NCBI GenBank assembly: GCA_017461685.1
Contig: JAFTXF010000070.1
Coordinates: forward strand, 1 to 5,439
Direction of reading: 5' to 3'
DNA from: Lachnospiraceae bacterium
GTDB taxonomy: Bacteria > Bacillota > Clostridia > Lachnospirales > Lachnospiraceae
DNA: 5,439 nt
The translations under genes were made by a program, and so were the position numbers. A model generated the notes under the pieces. That model was given only the letters and a program-made list of their open reading frames with translations, was not told the origin of the DNA and did not search any database. This document shows positions 1 through 5,439 of the stretch, in pieces (position 1 is the first letter of the stretch; every line of letters begins with the position of its first letter).

Positions 1-89
1 ATTGCATTTTCATGATGCAAATAACAGACATATTCTGTTCCGTACTGGGCTTCCAGACGCTCAATAACTTCTTTTGTATGTTTGTTCAT
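1..89 (-). CDS. nth: Probable endonuclease III, N-terminal fragment
   Basis: Only the first 29 codons are in the window; the gene continues past the left edge. The visible protein starts MNKHTKEVIERLEAQYG and continues through EYVCYLHHENA. This resembles the N-terminal helix of Clostridia endonuclease III, in which a K-x-x-x-V/I-x-x-x-L helix and a short acidic/aromatic stretch precede the 'fELLIA.iLSAQctD' segment, which would lie just outside the window. Endonuclease III is a base-excision-repair DNA glycosylase/AP lyase for oxidised pyrimidines, with a helix-hairpin-helix fold and a C-terminal 4Fe-4S cluster. The ATG is well supported: a purine-rich GAGGAGAG ribosome binding site sits just upstream (92-99 on the opposite strand). 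The catalytic Lys/Asp and the cluster cysteines cannot be checked here, so the family call rests on a short, moderately conserved stretch. It could be another small protein with a similar N-terminal helix. Confidence 0.6.
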   Translation of the reverse strand, partial: MNKHTKEVIERLEAQYGTEYVCYLHHENA

Positions 90-136
90 GTTCTCTCCTC
101 TCTGTCTATGAGCGCGTGCGGATGCAAAAGTGCGAG

Positions 137-324
137 GCCGGAGTAAAATATATTTCGGCACAGGGGCCTTGAAAAACGTCGGCCCTTAGCTGCCATGCAT
201 CCGAAGAAGCTGCCGGTGGCAGGTTCGTAGGTGAAGCAAGGTGATAGCCGCAGTCTGAGCTTAGTGCCGCTACGTTTTTCATGGAACGAGAGTGACCCTG
301 AGACGAAATATATTTTACTCCGGC
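137..324 (+). ncRNA. Structured non-coding RNA candidate, possibly raiA-motif class
   Basis: This 188-nt element has no credible reading frame but strong RNA-like structure. Positions 137-157 and 304-324 are perfect 21-bp inverted repeats, extendable by a G-U pair (136/325), and would form the closing helix. Inside are a 7-bp hairpin (162-168/181-187, including one G-U pair), a 6-bp hairpin (190-195/217-222) and a 5-bp stem (226-230/270-274) enclosing smaller pairings (234-237/259-262; 240-242/247-249). The A-rich loop of the first hairpin (170-179) is complementary over 10 nt to 272-281. Even keeping only 171-176 with 275-280, which is compatible with the 226-230/270-274 stem, this makes a pseudoknot. 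The core (158-303) is about 56% GC. The G-U pairs and the purine-rich unpaired segments favour the plus strand as the RNA. Size, long closing stem and pseudoknot fit the raiA motif, a widespread Clostridia RNA linked to sporulation and aggregation, but the usual neighbour raiA is not visible. The main alternative is a small non-autonomous mobile element with terminal inverted repeats. No convincing promoter or terminator was found for it. Confidence 0.6.
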
Positions 325-347
325 TCCGGCGTCACTACATCTCCACG

Positions 348-2096
348 CTACTCCAATATATACACGGTAGCCTCTTTTGTCAGCGGGCTCCTCCTCTGAT
401 AATCAAACAGCACCTTAACCGCTTCCTCCAGTGCCGCAAACTCCCCGGCACGCTCCACATCCCACACCGGATATCGGAACCATTCCAAATGGGTCATTTT
501 ACTGATTTGCTTGGTGTCATATGCTTCATAGTGCGGAAGCAGACTGCGTACCTTGTCCTCCTCTGCAAAAAATGCATGGAAAGCATTTTTATACGGTGTT
601 ATATCAGCCGCAAAATCCGGTCTGGACTTGGCATTTTCTCTTAAATATATATCGTAGGTGAGACTCTCTTTATACAATTCCTCCCTGTCCGGGTCTATGC
701 TCTTTGTAAATGCCAAAAGCACCTGATAACGGTAGCTTCTGGCAGGCGACTGGACAAAATATCCCCGGGTCTCATAATAATCCGCCAATGCTTCATATAA
801 ATAAAACGGATTATCATAATGCTGCTCCAAAAGCGGCAGTGTGTGAGTAAACTGGTTAGAATTATAATAAAGCTCCACCATTTCTTCCACCCGTTTTAAT
901 CGTAGCACATTTTCGTAGCTTAGCCAATCGGTAAATAATACCTCGTATGGGGCATGACTTAAGTACCGCAGTCCGTAGTCCTCTGCCTTTTCGTGCATAT
1001 AGGAACCTTTTAAAACCTTTAAAAAGCCCAACTGCAGTTGCTCCGGCTTCATGGCATACACATCTCCAAAGGAGCGTGCAAAGCTATCATAATCCTCGTA
1101 TGGCAGACCTGCGATCAAATCCAAATGCATATGTACATTGCCTCCGGCATGAATCTGCTCTACTGTACGCCGCAGCTTGTCCATATTGGTAAATCTGCGG
1201 ATTTCCTTTAATGTCTGTGGATTGGTGGTCTGTACACCTATCTCTAACTGCACCAGTCCCGGCCGCATGCGTCTCAATAAATCCAGTTCTTCTTCATCCA
1301 GAATATCTGCCGCCACTTCAAAATGAAAATTCGTGACACCATTGTCATGTTCTAAGATATAACTCCAGACAGCCTTCGCATGTTCATGATTGCAATTAAA
1401 GGTTCTGTCGATAAATTTCACCTGGGAAACCTTATGGTCCAGGAAAAACTGCAGTTCCTGCTTTACCAGAGAAATATTCCGCAAGCGCACTCTTTTGTCA
1501 ATGGAAGACAAACAGTAGCTGCACCGAAACGGGCATCCCCTGGAAGACTCATAATATATAATGCGATTTTCAAAATCATGTAAGGTCTGCGCACTGCCTG
1601 CCGCGTATAAAAAAGGCACCTTGGAAAAATCCATGGCTTCCCTTTCCGGGGTATATCCCCCGGAAAGTGCCAGCCCCGGAATGTCCTCCGGCGCCCGGTT
1701 ATTTTCCTTGAGATAATACTGCAGCAGAGCAAGGAAGGTTTCTTCTCCTTCCCCTACCATGATGCCTCTTACAAAAGGAAACTCCTTTAAAATCTCATGG
1801 CACTCAAAGCTGACCTCCGGACCGCCCAGCCACAGCTCGGTCTCCGGCAGAAGCTTATGCACCTCCGGCAGAAGCTTCTTTACCAAATCAATATTCCAGA
1901 TGTAGCAGGAAAACCCAATCACATCCGGCCTTCGCTTGTAAATATCAGCCAATATGTCGTCCATGTGATGATTGATGGTATATTCACCCAGTTCAATATA
2001 TGGCGCATACCGTTCTCCGGCATACGCTTTCAAACTGTAAATACCGGGATTTGAATGTATATATTTGGCATTAAATGCCGCCAAAAGAAACTTCAT
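348..2096 (-). CDS. B12-binding-fold radical SAM protein, DUF4080 family
   Basis: This 582-residue protein is full length for its type. The N-terminal domain (about 1-130) has the Rossmann-like cobalamin-binding fold, seen in the opening NAKYIHSNPGIYSLK (9-23), DVIGFSCYIWN (58-68) and the glycine turn LGGPEVSF (90-97). The DxHxxG motif that supplies the lower axial histidine to B12 is not visible. The radical SAM core begins near 178; GCPFRCSYC carries the CxxxCxxC cluster ligands C188, C192 and C195, followed by later barrel strands such as LEIGVQT (284-290) and HLDLIAGLPYED (324-335). The C-terminal 200 residues match the DUF4080 extension, which has no assigned role. Such proteins bind a 4Fe-4S cluster, cleave S-adenosylmethionine and often methylate or rearrange unactivated substrates; the substrate here is unknown. 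It is the last gene of its operon, 10 bp after the MATE gene and ending 23 bp from the structured RNA element. The start is fixed by an AGGATG site. Confidence 0.9.
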   Translation of the reverse strand: MKFLLAAFNAKYIHSNPGIYSLKAYAGERYAPYIELGEYTINHHMDDILADIYKRRPDVIGFSCYIWNIDLVKKLLPEVHKLLPETELWLGGPEVSFECHEILKEFPFVRGIMVGEGEETFLALLQYYLKENNRAPEDIPGLALSGGYTPEREAMDFSKVPFLYAAGSAQTLHDFENRIIYYESSRGCPFRCSYCLSSIDKRVRLRNISLVKQELQFFLDHKVSQVKFIDRTFNCNHEHAKAVWSYILEHDNGVTNFHFEVAADILDEEELDLLRRMRPGLVQLEIGVQTTNPQTLKEIRRFTNMDKLRRTVEQIHAGGNVHMHLDLIAGLPYEDYDSFARSFGDVYAMKPEQLQLGFLKVLKGSYMHEKAEDYGLRYLSHAPYEVLFTDWLSYENVLRLKRVEEMVELYYNSNQFTHTLPLLEQHYDNPFYLYEALADYYETRGYFVQSPARSYRYQVLLAFTKSIDPDREELYKESLTYDIYLRENAKSRPDFAADITPYKNAFHAFFAEEDKVRSLLPHYEAYDTKQISKMTHLEWFRYPVWDVERAGEFAALEEAVKVLFDYQRRSPLTKEATVYILE

Positions 2097-2102
2097 ACTT
2101 TA

Positions 2103-2109
2103 CATCCTA
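2103..2109 (-). promoter_or_regulatory. Ribosome binding site overlapping the upstream stop codon
   Basis: Read on the minus strand, the sequence is TAGGATG: the TAG stop of the MATE gene shares its AG with the AGGATG Shine-Dalgarno of the DUF4080 gene, whose ATG follows after TAAAGT. Ribosomes ending MATE translation arrive on the site that starts the next gene, so the two genes are very likely translationally coupled. The overlap is seen directly; the coupling is inferred. Confidence 0.75.
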
Positions 2110-3414
2110 TCTTTCTTCTGCTTTTTTGTGAGCAAGCCACAGTGTAATCACTGTCACCACTGCTGTCACAGCCTCCGCAGCTCCAAAGGACAGCCACACA
2201 CCGTCAAAACCAAAAAGCAGAGCCAGTACAACTGCAAAAAATACAATCAATACTACGCCGCGTAATATAGCCGTCACGAAACTGCCCACCGCGTGCTCCG
2301 TTGCACTCAAATATCCGGCGCCCACAATATTCACGCCGGCAAATATAAATCCGATAAAATACAGCCGCATGCCCCGGAAAGCATATGCCGCCATTTCCGC
2401 AGACTGCTCACTGTTAAATAGCGCCACCAGAGGCTCTGTAAACCGGAACACCGTCAAATACACCAGGATTGCCACGGTAAATGCCGTTCCCGCCCCAAGC
2501 CAAAGTAATTTCTTTGTGTCCTTCTCCCGGCCCATACCGTAATATTTACTGATTAGCGGCTGAGAGCCCTGAGCTATTCCATTAAACACAGCCAGTGCTA
2601 CTTGAGCAAAATTGGTTACCACACCATATGCCGCAATGCCGATATTACCGGCGATGCCAAGAATCAGAAAATTAAAAACCATAATGGTCAGGCCTGAAGA
2701 AAACTCGCTGATGAAGGCCGGCATCCCCAGCTGACCGGCCTTTACTAATAAGGAAAGAGATGGTATTTGTACCTTGAAAGGAATGGTATTTATCTTCTTC
2801 CTGAAATGCAGACTGCAAATCAGCATGCTGACAATAGGTGAAACTGCTGTAGCAAGTGCCGCACCTGCCAACCCCATCTTCATCGGAAACATGAAAATAT
2901 AGTCAAATACCACATTAAACAGACTGCTGGCAACCGTAGCCACCATGGCCAGCGTAGGGTCACTGTCATTGCGTACAAAAGCCGTAAACACATAATTTGC
3001 CATAAAAAACGGCGTAAACAGCAAAAAAATCCGGAAATAACTGATGCCCAGCTGCGTAATCTCCCGGTCTGCACCCATAAGCTGCAGCACCTTATCCGGT
3101 GCAAAAATTCCTGCCAGCACAAATATAATACTGATCAAAAATATCCAGGCCAGCCCGTTGGAAAAATACCGGTCCGCATCCTTATCCTGCTGCGCCCTTA
3201 AAATCGCAAATCTGGTGGCAGAACCGATGCCAATCATCGCCCCGATGGCAAAAATTAAATTATACACCGGCAAAGCCATATTTAAAACAGTGATGCCATT
3301 GGCTCCGGCAGCCCTTGCAATGAAAAAGGTATCTACAATAATATAGCAGGAAACGCCTAACGTGCCCAAAATATTTTGAGATACATACTTTGCAAATTGC
3401 TTCGTTATGCTCAT
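2107..3414 (-). CDS. MATE family multidrug/metabolite efflux transporter (MepA-like)
   Basis: This 435-residue integral membrane protein is built almost entirely of hydrophobic segments. About twelve helices can be placed near residues 11-33, 44-66, 88-105, 123-146, 155-176, 182-203, 232-255, 261-282, 303-324, 350-370, 378-402 and 405-428, in two pseudo-symmetric halves. MATE hallmarks are FVRNDSDPTLAM (146-157), the end of helix 5 into 6 with NVVFDYIFMFPMKMGLAGAA (167-186), and the second-half motif NGIAQGSQPLISKYYG (278-293), typical of the MepA-like branch. These pumps sit in the cytoplasmic membrane and expel cationic drugs or metabolites using a Na+ or H+ gradient. Length is slightly short but normal, with only a short charged C-terminal tail (KKAEER). 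The ATG has an AAGGGA site about ten bases upstream. It lies 47 bp after the HAD gene and 10 bp before the radical SAM gene. The natural substrate cannot be read from sequence; export of a radical SAM product is possible but unsupported beyond gene order. Confidence 0.92.
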   Translation of the reverse strand: MSITKQFAKYVSQNILGTLGVSCYIIVDTFFIARAAGANGITVLNMALPVYNLIFAIGAMIGIGSATRFAILRAQQDKDADRYFSNGLAWIFLISIIFVLAGIFAPDKVLQLMGADREITQLGISYFRIFLLFTPFFMANYVFTAFVRNDSDPTLAMVATVASSLFNVVFDYIFMFPMKMGLAGAALATAVSPIVSMLICSLHFRKKINTIPFKVQIPSLSLLVKAGQLGMPAFISEFSSGLTIMVFNFLILGIAGNIGIAAYGVVTNFAQVALAVFNGIAQGSQPLISKYYGMGREKDTKKLLWLGAGTAFTVAILVYLTVFRFTEPLVALFNSEQSAEMAAYAFRGMRLYFIGFIFAGVNIVGAGYLSATEHAVGSFVTAILRGVVLIVFFAVVLALLFGFDGVWLSFGAAEAVTAVVTVITLWLAHKKAEER

Positions 3415-3461
3415 ATATTTAAATCCCTTGTTAATATTTTTGTTTGCTTCACTATATTTCT

Positions 3462-4157
3462 CTATATATCTAAAATCTGAAGCAATTGATTTAAATTGCG
3501 GATTTCGTAGTCTAACTTTAGTCCGGACGGATTTTCCATGCCCTTCGGATTATACCAGCAGGTCAAAATCCCGGCATTGACGCCGCCCTGCATATCACTG
3601 GTCAAAGAGTCGCCTACAATAATCACCTCGTCCTTTTCATAAAAACCGATTTGTGCCCACACTGCCTCAAAAAAGCCTATCATAGGCTTTTCCACACCAA
3701 TTTCATCAGAAATAAACGCCTTTTCCAAAAGCTTGTCCAAACCGGAATTCGCCAGCTTGCGCTTTTGCGCCACACGGGTGCCGTTGGTCACCGCATACTG
3801 CCGCACCTTCCCCTGCAGCGCCAGCACTACTTCCAATGCATTGTCCTCAAAGCAGACCGTATCGCCCAGACAAACCTGATAATCCTCATTAAAGGCAGCC
3901 GCCTTTGTCACATCCAGACCCTGACTGCTGAAAAACTCTGCGAAACGCCCTACCAAAATATCCGACTTGGACATTTCTCCCCGCTCCAGCATCTTCCAAT
4001 ATTTGTGATTAATCTCCACATACTGCGCCAACATCTCGTCGGTACATTCGCCCAGACCGTGAATCTCAAAGCATTTGCGAATCGCTGCCTTTTCTGCTGC
4101 TGCGAAATTCAGCAGTGTACCGTCAATGTCCCATAAAACTACTTTAATGTTGCTCAT
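3462..4157 (-). CDS. HAD phosphatase, YjjG/YfnB-type pyrimidine 5'-nucleotidase
   Basis: This 231-residue cytosolic enzyme carries all four HAD motifs: motif I DIDGTLL (nucleophile D10, acid/base D12), motif II VTNGT (T124), motif III VEKP (K157) and motif IV GDSLTSD (D183, D188) for magnesium. Residues 15-100 form an all-helical cap (subfamily IA). The C-terminal part, with GDSLTSDMQGGVNAGILTCW and then YEIRNLNQLLQIL, closely follows Bacillus YfnB and E. coli YjjG, and the length fits (YfnB is about 235). The Bacillus and E. coli proteins are classed as noncanonical pyrimidine nucleotidases that hydrolyse UMP, dUMP, TMP and modified pyrimidine nucleotides, serving as house-cleaning enzymes; the same reaction is inferred here. 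The start ATG has a GAGAGG site six bases upstream. It follows pseF after a 100-bp AT-rich gap in which neither a clear promoter nor a terminator could be identified, so readthrough from pseF is likely but an internal promoter is possible. Exact substrate preference is uncertain within the HAD-IA family. Confidence 0.87.
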   Translation of the reverse strand: MSNIKVVLWDIDGTLLNFAAAEKAAIRKCFEIHGLGECTDEMLAQYVEINHKYWKMLERGEMSKSDILVGRFAEFFSSQGLDVTKAAAFNEDYQVCLGDTVCFEDNALEVVLALQGKVRQYAVTNGTRVAQKRKLANSGLDKLLEKAFISDEIGVEKPMIGFFEAVWAQIGFYEKDEVIIVGDSLTSDMQGGVNAGILTCWYNPKGMENPSGLKLDYEIRNLNQLLQILDI

Positions 4158-4257
4158 AGTGACCTCTCTCGAAATAAAAGCAATAGATTTTAAGATTGTT
4201 GTATATAAATTTTACAGCCTAATTTCACACTGAATTTTTATGTCAGACCTCATTTCT

Positions 4258-4947
4258 TTACTTATGATGCAGAATCTGCCACTTCATCTCCGCAATTTCC
4301 CAGTCAGTCAGAGTATCAATGTCCTGCACCTCCAGCTCAGAAAGCTCTAACGGCAGAATATTACCGCTCCAAAACCCTTTATTTTGCTTATAAGCCTGTG
4401 TCTTAAAGCAATAGAACTGCCCTGCATCGTGATACTGCTTCTCTAAATCCTGAGAACGGGCATACATAAACTCCGAATGGCTGGGTTCCAGCTTACCTTC
4501 ACGAATCACTACAGCCCGCTGAGGCGGGAAAGAAAATGCCACCACCGGAAATACTTTCTCCGCATCGGATGCTTCCAGCATATTCATAGCCGTTCTGATT
4601 CTCTCCGCACTGATAAATGGTGCCGTAGGATACATGCAGCAAAAAGCGTCAAATTCCTGCCCTCTTTTTTCGTACTCCGCCAGTACTTCCTGCAATACAT
4701 CATTGGTGGTTGCAAAATCGTTGGAGGTAGTCTCAGAACGGTAGAACGGCACCTTTGCTCCGTATTGCTTTGCAATCTCCGCAATCTCCTCGTCATCCGT
4801 AGAAACCATAACCTCATCGAAAACACCGGCACCTAATGCAGCCTCGATGGAATATGCGATGATTGGTTTTCCGCAGAAATCCTTGATATTCTTGCGAGGG
4901 ATTCTCTTGCTGCCCCCTCTGGCAGTGATGATTGCTAAACGTTTCAT
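4258..4947 (-). CDS. pseF: Pseudaminic acid cytidylyltransferase (CMP-pseudaminic acid synthetase)
   Basis: The enzyme joins CTP and pseudaminic acid to give CMP-pseudaminic acid and pyrophosphate, activating this nonulosonic acid for transfer to flagellin or surface glycans. The 229-residue protein has the NeuA/KdsB nucleotidyltransferase fold. The CTP-binding loop is ARGGSKRIPRKNI (9-21), followed by KPIIAYSIEAA (27-37) and DEVMVSTDDEEIAEIA (44-59). CCMYPTAPF (103-111) is the sugar/nucleotide strand-loop region, and QDIDTLTDW (208-216) carries the metal-binding Asp pair D209 and D211. The segment RSQDLEKQYHDAGQFYCF (164-181) is characteristic of PseF rather than of sialic acid NeuA. The start is secured by a GAGGAA site seven bases upstream, and the length is normal. 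No pseB, C, H, G or I gene is nearby, which is unusual because these normally cluster. It heads the transcription unit that continues into the nucleotidase gene. A related acyl-sugar substrate such as legionaminic acid cannot be excluded. Confidence 0.88.
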   Translation of the reverse strand: MKRLAIITARGGSKRIPRKNIKDFCGKPIIAYSIEAALGAGVFDEVMVSTDDEEIAEIAKQYGAKVPFYRSETTSNDFATTNDVLQEVLAEYEKRGQEFDAFCCMYPTAPFISAERIRTAMNMLEASDAEKVFPVVAFSFPPQRAVVIREGKLEPSHSEFMYARSQDLEKQYHDAGQFYCFKTQAYKQNKGFWSGNILPLELSELEVQDIDTLTDWEIAEMKWQILHHK

Positions 4948-5070
4948 GAAATGTTCCTCGCTTCTATTATCCGCTTTATTATTTGAAATAATTTTATAAT
5001 ACAGTGATTATTACCCTACTTTATCTCACTGCTATTTTCTTCACATTTTTGCGGTATTTTATTACTATTT

Positions 5071-5099
5071 AGTATACAACGAAAAGGGAGTTCTCACAA
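5071..5099 (-). promoter_or_regulatory. Sigma-A-like promoter for the pseF operon
   Basis: On the minus strand there is a -35 box TTGTGA (5094-5099; 4 of 6 consensus bases), an exact 17-bp spacer and a -10 box TATACT (5071-5076; 5 of 6). Transcription would start near 5064, giving a leader of about 115 nt before the pseF ATG. It lies immediately downstream of the terminator of the upstream transporter gene, the expected position for a new unit. The leader holds one modest inverted repeat (5002-5007/5026-5031, 6 bp with an 18-nt loop) but no recognisable riboswitch. Confidence 0.6.
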
Positions 5100-5127
5100 G
5101 GCTATTTATTAAAATATAATTGCGCGC

Positions 5128-5169
5128 AAAAAACCGGGTTGAATAACACATTAGCGTACCACCCGGTTT
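5128..5169 (-). terminator. Rho-independent terminator of the ABC transporter unit
   Basis: A perfect 9-bp stem (5131-5139 with 5161-5169, GC-rich CCGGGT core) is followed on the minus strand by six T residues (complement of 5128-5133, partly within the stem). It lies 35 bp after the transporter ATPase stop codon. The loop is large (21 nt, 5140-5160), which is longer than usual. The plus strand also has a T-rich run after the stem (5167-5174), so weak activity in the other direction is possible, though no plus-strand gene enters it. Confidence 0.82.
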
Positions 5170-5204
5170 CTTTTATCACATCAATTTCTTACATGCTTAT
5201 TCAC

Positions 5205-5439
5205 TTATTGCTCCAACTTACCGAGGAATTCCTTCATTCGCGGATTCTCAGAATGAAACACCTCTTCCGGCGTACCCTCTTCCACAATCACACCGTGCTC
5301 CATGAAAATAATATGGTCTGCCACGTTACGTGCAAAGTTCATTTCATGGGTAACAATCACCATGGTCATGTGCTCGGCTGCAAAATCCTTTATAACCTTT
5401 AGAATCTCACCTGTAAGCTCAGGATCCAGTGCTGAGGTA
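5205..5439 (-). CDS. Polar amino acid ABC transporter ATP-binding protein, C-terminal fragment
   Basis: The window holds the last 77 codons and the TAA stop; the rest lies beyond the right edge. The fragment opens with TSALDPEL, the D-loop region directly after Walker B (normally DEPTSALDPE). It continues with MVIVTHEMNFARNVADHIIF, which contains the switch (H-loop) histidine in VTHEM, then MEHGVIVEEGTPEEVF and a short tail ENPRMKEFLGKLEQ. This wording is characteristic of the GlnQ/ArtP/HisP family (PAAT importers), cytoplasmic ATPases that drive uptake of glutamine, arginine, histidine, cystine or similar amino acids with a permease and a lipoprotein binding protein. It is the last gene of its unit, closed by the terminator at 5128-5169. 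Walker A, the Q-loop and the signature motif are outside the window, so the amino acid transported cannot be judged. The family assignment itself is firm. Confidence 0.92.
   Translation of the reverse strand, partial: TSALDPELTGEILKVIKDFAAEHMTMVIVTHEMNFARNVADHIIFMEHGVIVEEGTPEEVFHSENPRMKEFLGKLEQ

Noticed and set aside
137..324. Reading of the 21-bp inverted repeats as a MITE-like mobile element
   Set aside because: No target-site duplication flanks the repeats, and the internal pseudoknot and strand-biased G-U pairs fit an RNA better. It remains the main alternative.
231..644. 137-codon plus-strand reading frame spanning the structured element and the DUF4080 3' end
   Set aside because: It crosses a structured RNA and the antisense of a well-supported gene, has no ribosome binding site, and its product resembles no known family; it is a chance frame.
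1842..1877. 15-bp direct repeat (1842-1856 and 1863-1877) encoding KLLPE twice with a 7-residue period
   Set aside because: The protein segment appears to have normal length compared with remembered DUF4080 relatives, so it looks like similar residues using the same codons rather than a recent duplication.
3651..4136. Long plus-strand frames opposite the HAD gene, and similar ones opposite pseF and the MATE gene
   Set aside because: They are antisense shadows of well-supported genes, with no ribosome binding sites and no family resemblance.
4158..4257. Possible internal promoter between pseF and the HAD gene (TATATA and TAAAAT boxes on the minus strand)
   Set aside because: No acceptable -35 sequence lies 16-18 bp upstream of either box, so it cannot be distinguished from AT-rich background.
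4978..4992. AT-only 7-bp palindrome in the pseF leader
   Set aside because: Short and composed entirely of A/T around one G; expected by chance in such AT-rich sequence.

Overview
The window reads like a chromosome segment of an anaerobic Firmicute, most likely a Clostridia/Lachnospiraceae-type bacterium. This is inferred from the strong GAGG-type ribosome binding sites, AT-rich intergenic DNA, moderate-GC genes, and protein wording close to that lineage (YfnB-like nucleotidase, MepA-like MATE pump, DUF4080 radical SAM protein). No phage, insertion sequence, CRISPR array, tRNA or rRNA was seen.

Layout, left to right. Every protein gene is on the minus strand, so transcription runs right to left. 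Positions 1-89 hold the first 29 codons of a probable endonuclease III (nth). Positions 90-347 hold no protein gene. They contain a roughly 190-nt compact structured element (137-324), most likely a non-coding RNA read from the plus strand. It has a perfect 21-bp closing helix, at least three internal helices and a pseudoknot between a hairpin loop and a distal strand. Positions 348-2096 encode a B12-binding-fold radical SAM protein of the uncharacterised DUF4080 type. Then come a MATE-family efflux transporter (2107-3414), a HAD phosphatase of the YjjG/YfnB pyrimidine nucleotidase type (3462-4157) and a PseF-type CMP-pseudaminic acid synthetase (4258-4947). A good sigma-A-like promoter lies upstream of pseF (5071-5099). 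Next is a Rho-independent terminator (5128-5169) that ends the upstream unit, whose last gene is a polar amino acid ABC transporter ATPase (3' end only, 5205-5439).

How the genes fit together. The terminator and the promoter mark a transcription unit that starts at pseF and can run through the nucleotidase, the MATE pump and DUF4080, with gaps of 100, 47 and 10 bp. The MATE/DUF4080 pair is the tightest: the DUF4080 Shine-Dalgarno overlaps the MATE stop codon. No shared pathway for the four products is evident from sequence alone. PseF is alone here, without the other pseudaminic acid genes, so the rest of that pathway must be elsewhere or absent.

The most interesting object is the structured element at 137-324, which is head-on to the end of the DUF4080 operon and divergent from nth. 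Its size and pseudoknotted architecture fit the raiA-motif class of Clostridia RNAs, but that name is a tentative match from memory, not a demonstrated one.
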